64,000 nucleotides of DNA from NCBI RefSeq assembly GCF_013403875.1, contig NZ_JACBNX010000023.1, forward strand, positions 124,001-188,000, written 5' to 3'. Both the position numbers and the translations under genes were made by a program. The notes beneath the pieces were generated by a model, which worked only from the letters and a program-made list of their open reading frames with translations, was not told the DNA's origin and did no database searches. This DNA comes from Burkholderia guangdongensis (GTDB taxonomy: Bacteria > Pseudomonadota > Gammaproteobacteria > Burkholderiales > Burkholderiaceae). Below are positions 1-6,694 of this stretch, one piece after another (positions within the stretch are counted from its first letter, which is position 1; the number at the start of each line of letters is the position of its first letter).

Positions 1-176
1 CCGGCACGCGTCGCGAAGAGATGCTGATCAAGCCCGAGCTCCTGCAGAAGATCTGGGTGCTGCGCAAATTCATCCACGACATGGACGAAGTCGAGGCGAT
101 GGAATTCCTGCTCGACAAGATCCGCCAGACGAAGAGCAACGCCGAGTTCTTCGATCTGATGCGCCGCGGCGGCTAA
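1..176 (+). CDS. rho: Transcription termination factor Rho, C-terminal end (partial)
   Basis: The reading frame enters from the left edge and ends at a TAA at 174-176. The visible 57 or so residues include MLIKPELLQKIW and MEFLLDKIRQTKSN, and end in FFDLMRRGG. This is the conserved tail of the RNA-dependent ATPase/helicase that ends transcription at Rho-dependent sites. The catalytic core lies outside the window. A strong intrinsic terminator follows within 25 bases, so the gene appears to end its transcription unit here. The family call is firm because this tail is nearly invariant in betaproteobacteria. Confidence 0.93.
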   Translation, partial: GTRREEMLIKPELLQKIWVLRKFIHDMDEVEAMEFLLDKIRQTKSNAEFFDLMRRGG

Positions 177-198
177 ACCGCCCGCTGCGCGTCGCATG

Positions 199-238
199 AC
201 GGCCGCCCCGCGCGTTGTTCGCGGGGCGGCCGTTTTTT
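199..238 (+). terminator. Rho-independent terminator after rho
   Basis: A 13-bp GC-rich perfect stem (199-211 with 221-233) with a 9-base loop runs straight into six T residues. It lies 23 bases after the rho stop. The end of the hairpin is only about 20 bases before the mtfA start, so mtfA expression probably needs its own promoter or read-through. Confidence 0.9.
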
Positions 239-253
239 CCGAGCGCGACCCGC

Positions 254-1084
254 ATGCTTTCGAAACTGTCCCGCTGGCTCGGCGAACGCCGCCGCGACCA
301 CGCGCTGCGCCGCCATCCGATTCCCGACGCGCTGTGGCTCGACACCGTCGCGCGGCTGCCGTTCCTCGGCTATCTGCCGCCCGCCGATCTCGCCCGCCTG
401 CGCGAACTGACGAGCCTGTTCCTCGCCCGCAAGTCGTTCTCGACCGCGCACGGGCTCGAGCTCACCGATGCGATGATGGTCGGCATCGCCGCGCAGGCGT
501 GCCTGCCGGTGCTGAATCTCGACCTGAGCCTGTACGACGGCTGGGTCGGCATCGTCGTGTATCCGGGCGAGTTCGTGATCCGCAAGACCGTGCAGGACGA
601 GGACGGCGTCGTCCACGAGGTCGAGCAGGACGCGAGCGGCGAGGCGTGGGAAGGCGGCCCGGTGATCCTGTCGTGGGAGGATGCGCAGATGACCGACGGC
701 CGCGACGCGTACAACGTCGTGATCCACGAGTTCGCGCACAAGATCGACATGGTCAACGGCGACGCGGACGGCTATCCGCCCCTGTTTCGCCGCTGGCACG
801 CGCCGCACCTCGACGCGCAGGCGTGGGCCGACGTGTTCGAGCACGCGTACGACCAGTTCTGCGCGCGCGTCGACGCGGTGCCGGACCGCGCGTGGGCGCG
901 CTTCGAGCGCGATTCGCTGATCGATCCGTATGCATCCGACCATCCGTCCGAGTTCTTCGCGGTGTGCAGCGAGGCGCTGTTCGTGAAGCCACGCGCGTTC
1001 GAGGCCGAGTTTCCCGAGCTGTACCGGCTGCTCGCCCGCTATTACCGACAGGACCCGGCCGGCACGGGCGCGCTCGCGGAATAA
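254..1084 (+). CDS. mtfA: MtfA-family zinc peptidase
   Basis: A 276-residue soluble protein of the MtfA (DgsA/Mlc anti-repressor) family. The zinc-peptidase motif HEFAHKID (HExxH) is visible around residue 160, preceded by the family segments FLARKSFSTAHGLELTD and VIVSWEDA-like VILSWEDA. The downstream DHPSEFFAV supplies the usual third metal ligand, a glutamate. In enterobacteria MtfA binds the glucose repressor Mlc and is a metallopeptidase. Burkholderia generally lacks the same Mlc circuit, so its target here is unknown. The ATG at 254 is chosen because it gives the family-typical N-terminus (MLSKLSRWLGERR) and avoids running into the rho terminator. It is preceded by rho and followed by the L31 gene in the same direction, with a separate promoter between. 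Confidence 0.85.
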   Translation: MLSKLSRWLGERRRDHALRRHPIPDALWLDTVARLPFLGYLPPADLARLRELTSLFLARKSFSTAHGLELTDAMMVGIAAQACLPVLNLDLSLYDGWVGIVVYPGEFVIRKTVQDEDGVVHEVEQDASGEAWEGGPVILSWEDAQMTDGRDAYNVVIHEFAHKIDMVNGDADGYPPLFRRWHAPHLDAQAWADVFEHAYDQFCARVDAVPDRAWARFERDSLIDPYASDHPSEFFAVCSEALFVKPRAFEAEFPELYRLLARYYRQDPAGTGALAE

Positions 1085-1121
1085 AGCACGCGTGAACCTG
1101 AAAAATGAGCGTGAAAAATAT

Positions 1122-1150
1122 TCGTCAACCATCTGATTTTCTGGCATAAT
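1122..1150 (+). promoter_or_regulatory. Sigma-70-type promoter for the L31 gene
   Basis: TCGTCA (1122-1127) and CATAAT (1145-1150) are separated by 17 bases, with a TGG extended -10 just before CATAAT. It lies about 75 bases upstream of the ribosomal protein L31 start in an AT-richer pocket of the sequence. Matches are 4/6 at -35 and 5/6 at -10. Confidence 0.6.
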
Positions 1151-1225
1151 CGCCGTCTCTCTACCTTAGGCAAGTGGCTCGCGCCGGAAGCGGCGGGTTG
1201 GCTACCGCTCTCACCAAGGAAAATC

Positions 1226-1489
1226 ATGAAACCTGGCATTCACCCGGATTACCGCGAAGTCGTCTTCCAAGACATGTCGAACGGCTTCAAGTTCGTGACG
1301 CGCTCGACGATCCAGACGCGCGAAACCGTCGAGCTCGACGGCAAGACCTACCCGCTCGCCAAGATCGAAGTGTCGTCGGAATCGCACTCGTTCTACACCG
1401 GCCAGCAGAAGATCATGGACACGGCCGGCCGCGTCGAGAAGTTCAAGAACAAGTTCGGCTCGCGCGCCAACGGCAAGGCAGCGAAGTAA
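1226..1489 (+). CDS. rpmE2: 50S ribosomal protein L31, type B
   Basis: An 87-residue protein starting MKPGIHPDYREVVFQDMSNG, the type B form of L31. It has no CxxC pairs, so it is the zinc-independent paralogue that in many bacteria replaces the zinc-ribbon L31 when zinc is scarce. The tail is lysine-rich as expected for a ribosomal protein. The start is supported by AAGGAAA about 6 bases upstream. It has its own promoter and a terminator directly after it, so it looks monocistronic. Confidence 0.95.
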   Translation: MKPGIHPDYREVVFQDMSNGFKFVTRSTIQTRETVELDGKTYPLAKIEVSSESHSFYTGQQKIMDTAGRVEKFKNKFGSRANGKAAK

Positions 1490-1534
1490 GCTTCGCGCCG
1501 CTTCCGGTGGTTCACACGCACCGGTTCCGCATCG

Positions 1535-1562
1535 AAGGGCAGCTGAGGCTGCCCTTTTTTGT
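1535..1562 (+). terminator. Rho-independent terminator after rpmE2
   Basis: A 9-bp stem (1535-1543 with 1548-1556), TGAG loop and a run of T overlapping the stem end (1555-1561). It is placed about 45 bases after the L31 stop. Confidence 0.85.
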
Positions 1563-1694
1563 GCCCGCTCGTCCCGCGCCGCGCGGCGCGCGGCCGGCAT
1601 CGCTGACGCGCACTGGCCGGCGCGACTACAATGCCGGTTGCCCTGCCGGTCGCCCGGCAACCGCCCGCCGCGCCGATAACAATTCATTCACTGC

Positions 1695-3443
1695 ATGAAG
1701 CCTGTCGTTCGTCTCACCGCCTCCGCCACGCGCGCGCTGCCGCGCTGGCTGCTGCTCACGCTCTGCATCGTCTACGCGATGTTCGGCCTGTTCGGCCGCG
1801 ATCCGTGGAAGAACGAGGACGCGGCGGGCTTCGGCGTGATGTGGACGATGGCTAAAGGCGGCTGGCACGACTGGCTGCTGCCGAACCTCGTCGGCAAGCC
1901 GATCACGAGCGACGGCCCGCTCGGCTACTGGTTCGGCGCGCTCGCGATCCGCGGGCTCGGGCCGTGGGTCGACGCGAGCGACGCGTCGCGCGTCGCGACC
2001 GGCGTGCTGTTCTGCGTCGCTTGCGCGTTCGTCTGGTATGCGGCCTATCTGCTCGGCCGGCGCGCCGAGGTGCAGCCGTTCAAGTACGCGTTCGGCGGCG
2101 AGCCCGAGCCGCGCGACTACGGCCGCACGCTCGCGGACGGCGCGCTGCTGATCCTCGTCGCGTGCTTCGGCCTCGCGGAGCGCGGCCACGAAACGACGCC
2201 GCAGCTCGCGCAGTTCGCGTGGATCGCGATGCTCGTGTACGGCCTCGTGCGTGCGATCGACCGGCCCGTGCAGGGCGCGCTCTGGTGGGGCGTCGCACTC
2301 GGCCTGATCGCCCTGTCCGGCAACCCGGTGCTGGTCGCCGCGCTGCTCACGGGGACGGTTGCGCAGCGCCTCATCACGCCCGGCGTGCGCGACCTGCGCG
2401 TGCCCGCGATCGGCCTGCCGCTCGCGGCCGCGATCTTCGCGCTGTGGCCGCTGGCCACGTACGTCGCCGCGCATGCGGACGCCGACTGGTTCTTCAATCA
2501 GTGGCTGCACGGCAGCCTGATGCGCTTCTCGGGCCCGCCGAGCACGGTGCTCAAGTACGCGGCGAAGAACCTGCCGCTGTTCACGTGGCCGGCGTGGCCG
2601 CTCGCGATCTGGGCGTGGTGGAGCTGGGCCGGGCTGCGCCGCCACGCGCACATCGCGCTGCCGCTGTCGGTCGCGGTGCCGCTGATCGTGCTCGTGATCC
2701 TGCAGAGCCAGCAGTCGAACCGGATGTACATGCTGCTGCTGCCGCCGCTCGCGGTGCTCGCGACGTTCGCGCTGCCGACGCTCAAGCGCGGCGCGATCAA
2801 CGCGATCGACTGGTTCGCGGTGTTGAGCTTCACGATCCTCGGCACGTTCGTGTGGCTCGTGTGGCTCGCGTCGCTGACCGGCTTCCCGCATCCGCTCGCG
2901 CGCAACCTCGCGCGCCTCGTGCCGGGCTTCACCCCGCATTTCAGCGTGCTGTCGTTCGTCTGCGCGGTCGCGGTGACGATCTGCTGGTTCCTGCTCGCGC
3001 GCTGGCGCGTGTCGCGGCAGCCGAAGGTGCTGTGGCGCAGTGTCGTGCTGTCCGGCGCGGGCACGACGCTGATGTGGGCGCTGCTGATGACGCTGTGGCT
3101 GCCGATCGTCAACTACAGCCGGACTTATCGCGACGTCGCGCAGCAGATCGCCGCGCATCTGCCGTCCGATTACGAGTGCATCTCGCCGGTGCGGCTCGGC
3201 GACGCGCAGATCGCGACGTTCGCGTATTTCGGCCATATGCACTTCGAATTCAACGGCGACTGCGACGTGATTCTGCGGCAGGACCGCTCCGATTTCGGCG
3301 AGCCGAGCTCGATGTCGCGCTACGTGTGGCGCCTCGTCTGGGAAGGCCGCCGCGTCGCCGACCGCGACGAGCGGTTCCGTCTCTACGAACGCATCGAGCG
3401 GCCGAAGGCGCCGCGCAAGCGCATTCCGCATCCGACAAACTGA
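1695..3443 (+). CDS. ArnT-like lipid-linked glycosyltransferase (membrane)
   Basis: A 582-residue polytopic inner-membrane protein with roughly a dozen hydrophobic segments and a hydrophilic C-terminal domain of about 120 residues. After the first helix comes GRDPWKNEDAAGFG, which resembles the first periplasmic loop of ArnT/PMT-type (GT39/GT83) transferases, where acidic residues are catalytic. SDGPLGYWFGALAIRGLGPW resembles the second loop. Such enzymes move a sugar from a polyprenyl phosphate carrier onto a lipid or protein in the periplasm. The acceptor cannot be told: lipid A aminoarabinose is possible, but the arn operon is not in the window. The gene sits directly before a MATE exporter in the same direction, 83 bases apart. 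Confidence 0.7.
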   Translation: MKPVVRLTASATRALPRWLLLTLCIVYAMFGLFGRDPWKNEDAAGFGVMWTMAKGGWHDWLLPNLVGKPITSDGPLGYWFGALAIRGLGPWVDASDASRVATGVLFCVACAFVWYAAYLLGRRAEVQPFKYAFGGEPEPRDYGRTLADGALLILVACFGLAERGHETTPQLAQFAWIAMLVYGLVRAIDRPVQGALWWGVALGLIALSGNPVLVAALLTGTVAQRLITPGVRDLRVPAIGLPLAAAIFALWPLATYVAAHADADWFFNQWLHGSLMRFSGPPSTVLKYAAKNLPLFTWPAWPLAIWAWWSWAGLRRHAHIALPLSVAVPLIVLVILQSQQSNRMYMLLLPPLAVLATFALPTLKRGAINAIDWFAVLSFTILGTFVWLVWLASLTGFPHPLARNLARLVPGFTPHFSVLSFVCAVAVTICWFLLARWRVSRQPKVLWRSVVLSGAGTTLMWALLMTLWLPIVNYSRTYRDVAQQIAAHLPSDYECISPVRLGDAQIATFAYFGHMHFEFNGDCDVILRQDRSDFGEPSSMSRYVWRLVWEGRRVADRDERFRLYERIERPKAPRKRIPHPTN

Positions 3444-3446
3444 AAT

Positions 3447-3522
3447 GAAACGCCCCCACGCTCACTTCGTTCGCTGCCCCCCGAGGGGGCGGTCAGCCCT
3501 CTTGGGGCGGCCCGGCGAGGAC
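3447..3522. repeat. Short intergenic repeat of the Burkholderiales CCCCC-ACGCTC family
   Basis: The gap between the glycosyltransferase and the MATE gene is filled by a sequence starting ACGCCCCCACGCTCACTTCG, with a palindromic core where CGCCCCC pairs with GAGGGGGCG-like sequence, and ending GGGGCGGCCCGGCG. I recognise this as a dispersed intergenic element common in Burkholderia and relatives. Only one copy is in the window, so repetition itself is not shown here. The hairpin may act as an mRNA processing or weak terminator element. Confidence 0.5.
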
Positions 3523-3526
3523 TGAC

Positions 3527-4915
3527 ATGCTTGCCGACATCTTCCAGATCGTCGGACTCGCATGGCCCGTCCTGATCGGCCAACTGGCCATCGTCGCGTT
3601 CGGCGTGATCGACACCGCGATGGTCGGTCGCTATTCGGCCATCGATCTCGCCGCGCTCGGGCTCGGCTCGTCGATCTATGTGTCGGTGTTCATCGGCCTG
3701 ACCGGCATCCTGTCCGCGCTGCAGCCGATCGCGGGCCAGCTGTACGGCGCGCGGCGCTATGCGGAGATCGGCGAAGAAGCGCGCCAGGCGCTGTGGCTCG
3801 CCGCGATGCTGGCCGTGCCCGGGTTCCTGCTGCTGCACTTCCCGGAGCCGCTGCTGCGGCTCGCGCACGCGCCCGCCGCGCTGCACGAGCGCACGGTCGA
3901 GTATCTGCGGATCCTGTCGTACGGGCTGCCCGCGAGCCTGATGTTCCGCGTGTACAACGCGCTCGCGAACGCGGCCGGCAAGCCGCGTCTCGCGATGATC
4001 CTGCAGGTCGGCGCGCTGCTGCTGAAGGTGCCGCTCAACGTGTGGTTCATCTTCGGCGGGCTCGGCATGCCCGCGTGGGGCGGCCCCGGCTGCGGGCTCG
4101 CGAGCGCGCTGATCAACTGGGCGCTCGCGCTGACCGGCTTCACGCTGCTCGCGAACGTCGACGACTTCGTGCCGCTCGCGATCTTCTCGCGCTTCTGCTT
4201 CCCCGTATGGACGCGCCAGAAGGCGCTGCTGAAGCTCGGCCTGCCGATGGGGCTCTCCTATCTGATCGAGGTCACGTCCTATACCTGCATGGCGCTCTTC
4301 ATCGCGCAGTTCGGCACGACCGCGCTCGCCGGGCATCAGATCGCCGGCAACGTCAGCGCGGTGCTGTACATGACGCCGCTGTCGATCGGCATCGCGGCGT
4401 CGACGCTCGTCGCCCGCGCGCTCGGCGCGCAGCGGCCGCACGAGGCGCGGCGGCTCGGCCGTCACGGCGTGATGCTCGCGGGCGGGCTCGCGCTCACGTA
4501 CGCCGTCATCGTGACCGCGCTGCGGCCGCTGATCATCGGCAGCTACACGCCGAATCCGGCGGTCATCGCGGCCGCGTCGCCGCTCGTCGCGATCGTCGCC
4601 GCATATCACTGCTTCGACGCGCTTCAGGTGTCGACCGCGTTCGTGCTGCGCGCGTATAAAGTCGCGGTCGTGCCGACCGTCATCTACGCGGTCGCACTGT
4701 GGGGCATCGGGCTCAGCGGCGGTTATCTGCTCGGCTTCGACGTCGGCGGCTTCTCGCCCGCGTGGCTCGTCGGCGCGCGAGGCTTCTGGTTCGCGAACAC
4801 GGTGAGCCTCGCGCTCGCGGGCACCGGCCTCGTGCTGTATCTGCGCGCGGTCAGCCGGACGCGGGCGCGCGATGTCGTGCCGGCGGCCCCGCTCGAGCCT
4901 GCTAGACTCGACTGA
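3527..4915 (+). CDS. MATE-family multidrug/Na+ efflux transporter
   Basis: A 462-residue protein with 12 predicted membrane helices in two homologous halves, of NorM/DinF type. N-terminal WPVLIGQLAIVAFGVIDTAMVGR is the classical MatE signature, and GHQIAGNVSAVLYMTPLSIGIAAS is its repeat in the second half. Such proteins export cationic drugs or metabolites using a Na+ or H+ gradient. Length is normal for the family. The short gap to the upstream glycosyltransferase allows cotranscription. Substrate is not deducible. Confidence 0.9.
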   Translation: MLADIFQIVGLAWPVLIGQLAIVAFGVIDTAMVGRYSAIDLAALGLGSSIYVSVFIGLTGILSALQPIAGQLYGARRYAEIGEEARQALWLAAMLAVPGFLLLHFPEPLLRLAHAPAALHERTVEYLRILSYGLPASLMFRVYNALANAAGKPRLAMILQVGALLLKVPLNVWFIFGGLGMPAWGGPGCGLASALINWALALTGFTLLANVDDFVPLAIFSRFCFPVWTRQKALLKLGLPMGLSYLIEVTSYTCMALFIAQFGTTALAGHQIAGNVSAVLYMTPLSIGIAASTLVARALGAQRPHEARRLGRHGVMLAGGLALTYAVIVTALRPLIIGSYTPNPAVIAAASPLVAIVAAYHCFDALQVSTAFVLRAYKVAVVPTVIYAVALWGIGLSGGYLLGFDVGGFSPAWLVGARGFWFANTVSLALAGTGLVLYLRAVSRTRARDVVPAAPLEPARLD

Positions 4916-5180
4916 AGGCTACGCTGCGGGAGGCGACACGACGCCCGCGCGGGCGTGTCGACGCCCGGCCGGCCGCATTCGCCGCGATTCCGTCAAGAAT
5001 CGTCAAAATCGGCACGCATTACCTGACTTTCCCTTTACAGCGCCGCGAACCTTGCGCAACACTCGGGCCGTTGTCTCAAAAGGGGCACGCAATTGTCTTA
5101 TGCTTGACGCAGCGCGGCATCTCCGCCGCCGCGCCGACCGTTGCAATCGCCATCGTCCGTTTGCTCAAGGGAGCCTATCC

Positions 5181-6017
5181 ATGCTGAAAAAGCTGCTGAT
5201 GCTGTTCGTCGCGCTATCGCTGTCGCTGACCGCGGCCTTCGCCGCCGCGGTCGAAGTCAACACGGCCGATCAGGCCACGCTCGAATCCGTGAAGGGCCTC
5301 GGGCCCGTGAAGTCGAAGGCGATCGTCGACGAGCGCGCGAAGAACGGCCCGTTCAAGGACGCCGACGATCTCGCGACCCGCGTGAAGGGGCTCGGCGTGA
5401 AATCGGTCGCGAACCTCGAGGCGGCCGGGCTGACGGTCGGCGGCTCGTCGGCGCCGCCGAAGGGCGAGAAGGCATCGGCAAGCGCCGGTGCGAAGGCCGC
5501 CGCGACGGCGACCGCGCCGGCCGCGACCGGCACGCTCGGCACCGCCGTGAATAGCGCGAATAGCGCGAATACTGCGACGAAGGCGACGACCGGCGCCGCG
5601 ATGACGGCGACGAACGCGACGACGAAGACGACGACCAGCGCAGCCACGACGGCAACGACTGCCGCGACCAAGACCACCGGCGCCGCCACGACCGCGACGA
5701 ACACTGCGACCAAGACCGCCGGCGCCGCGACGACGGCTGCAGCCACGACGGCGACGACCGCCGCCACGACCGCCGCCGCGCCGGCCGCCGCATCGAAGCC
5801 GGCCGCGAAGTCGAAGCGCCAGTCGAAGAAGGACAAGGCCGCGGCGGCCGCCGCGGCGTCGGCGTCCGTCGGTGCGTCGACGCCAGTCGCGGGCGCGAAC
5901 GTCAATGCGAACGTCAGCGCGAACGCCGGCGCATCGGCGACGAAGGCGACGAAGGGTTCGAAGAAGAAAGGCAACAAGGACAAGGCTGCTTCCGCCGCTG
6001 CGGCGTCGGGCGCCTGA
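5181..6017 (+). CDS. ComEA-like helix-hairpin-helix protein with long Ala/Thr-rich tail
   Basis: A 278-residue protein with a signal peptide (MLKKLLMLFVALSLSLTAAFA, cleavage near residue 21-23). A ComEA-type helix-hairpin-helix follows at about residues 24-82 (VNTADQATLESVKGLGPVKS, then GLGVKSVANL). The HhH domain binds DNA non-specifically, and ComEA serves in DNA uptake at the outer surface. The remaining 190 residues are low complexity: Ala/Thr repeats (TTKTTTSAATTATT-like) followed by Lys/Ser/Ala-rich stretches resembling histone H1 tails. The start is preferred because GGGAG lies about 7 bases upstream and it gives a clean signal peptide. It could be an envelope DNA-binding protein rather than a true competence factor. 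Confidence 0.75.
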   Translation: MLKKLLMLFVALSLSLTAAFAAAVEVNTADQATLESVKGLGPVKSKAIVDERAKNGPFKDADDLATRVKGLGVKSVANLEAAGLTVGGSSAPPKGEKASASAGAKAAATATAPAATGTLGTAVNSANSANTATKATTGAAMTATNATTKTTTSAATTATTAATKTTGAATTATNTATKTAGAATTAAATTATTAATTAAAPAAASKPAAKSKRQSKKDKAAAAAAASASVGASTPVAGANVNANVSANAGASATKATKGSKKKGNKDKAASAAAASGA

Positions 6018-6022
6018 CGGTT

Positions 6023-6050
6023 CGTCCCGCGCGCGGCGCGGGACGGTTTC
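6023..6050 (+). terminator. Possible weak terminator after the ComEA-like gene
   Basis: A 10-bp perfect stem (6023-6032 with 6036-6045) with a 3-base loop sits 5 bases after the stop. It is followed only by GTTTC, so the T tract is weak and some read-through into the YidB-like gene is likely. Confidence 0.4.
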
Positions 6051-6097
6051 GATTCAACGGGCGCCGCACACGCGGCGCCGCTCAACGAGGTGAAATC

Positions 6098-6529
6098 ATG
6101 GGTCTACTCGATATGGTCGGCGGCCTGATCGGCGGCGAAGCCGGCGGCAATTCGCAAAACGCGCTGGTGTCCGCCGCGCTCGAATTCGTCAACAACCAGC
6201 CCGGCGGGCTAAACGGCCTGATCCAGAAGTTCCAGCAAGGCGGCGCGGGCGACATCATCGGCTCGTGGGTCGGCAATGGCGAGAACCAGCCGATCTCCGG
6301 CGACGCACTGCAGAACGTGCTCGGCTCGGACGCCGTCGGCGCGCTCGCGAGCAAGATCGGCATCGATCCGAGCCAGGCGTCGGGCCTGCTCGCGCAGGTG
6401 CTGCCGCACGTCGTCAATCACGCGACGCCGGACGGCCAGGTGCCGGCCGGCGGCCAGGTCGACACGTCGAGCGTGCTCGGCTCGCTGTCGCAACTCGCCG
6501 GCCTGTTCGGCGGCAACAAGCAGGCTTGA
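6098..6529 (+). CDS. YidB-like DUF937 family protein
   Basis: A 143-residue small, glycine- and alanine-rich soluble protein. MGLLDMVGGLIGGEAG, NQPGGLNGLIQKFQQGG and LASKIGIDPSQASGLLAQVLPHVVN are hallmarks of the YidB (DUF937) family, whose role is unknown. No signal peptide is evident. AACGAGGTGAAATC upstream provides a ribosome binding site. It follows the ComEA-like gene by 80 bases and converges on clpB across a strong bidirectional terminator. Confidence 0.85.
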   Translation: MGLLDMVGGLIGGEAGGNSQNALVSAALEFVNNQPGGLNGLIQKFQQGGAGDIIGSWVGNGENQPISGDALQNVLGSDAVGALASKIGIDPSQASGLLAQVLPHVVNHATPDGQVPAGGQVDTSSVLGSLSQLAGLFGGNKQA

Positions 6530-6536
6530 GCGCAGC

Positions 6537-6580
6537 CCGGCTCAAGCGGGCATAAGCGAGCTCAAGCGGGCATAAGCGCA
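6537..6580. repeat. Two-copy 18-base direct repeat
   Basis: GCTCAAGCGGGCATAAGCG occurs twice in tandem just after the YidB-like gene, with a partial third copy (CAAGCTCAG). It is non-coding. Replication slippage is the simplest explanation. Confidence 0.6.
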
Positions 6581-6614
6581 AGCTCAGGCGCGTGCCGCGC
6601 GCCCGCCAAACGCA

Positions 6615-6653
6615 AACACCCCGCCTTGACCTTCAAGGCGGGGTGTTCGTTTT
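6615..6653. terminator. Bidirectional terminator between yidB-like gene and clpB
   Basis: A perfect 15-bp stem (6615-6629 with 6633-6647) with a 3-base loop, flanked by A residues on the left and GTTTT on the right. It serves the plus-strand YidB-like gene and the minus-strand clpB, which converge here. Confidence 0.88.
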
Positions 6654-6694
6654 CAGGCAACCGCCGGGGCCGACGCCAGCGCGTCGACCGCGCT

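Noticed and set aside
3447..3522. Small gene between the glycosyltransferase and MATE genes
   Set aside because: The stretch is a palindromic intergenic repeat without an open frame of useful size.
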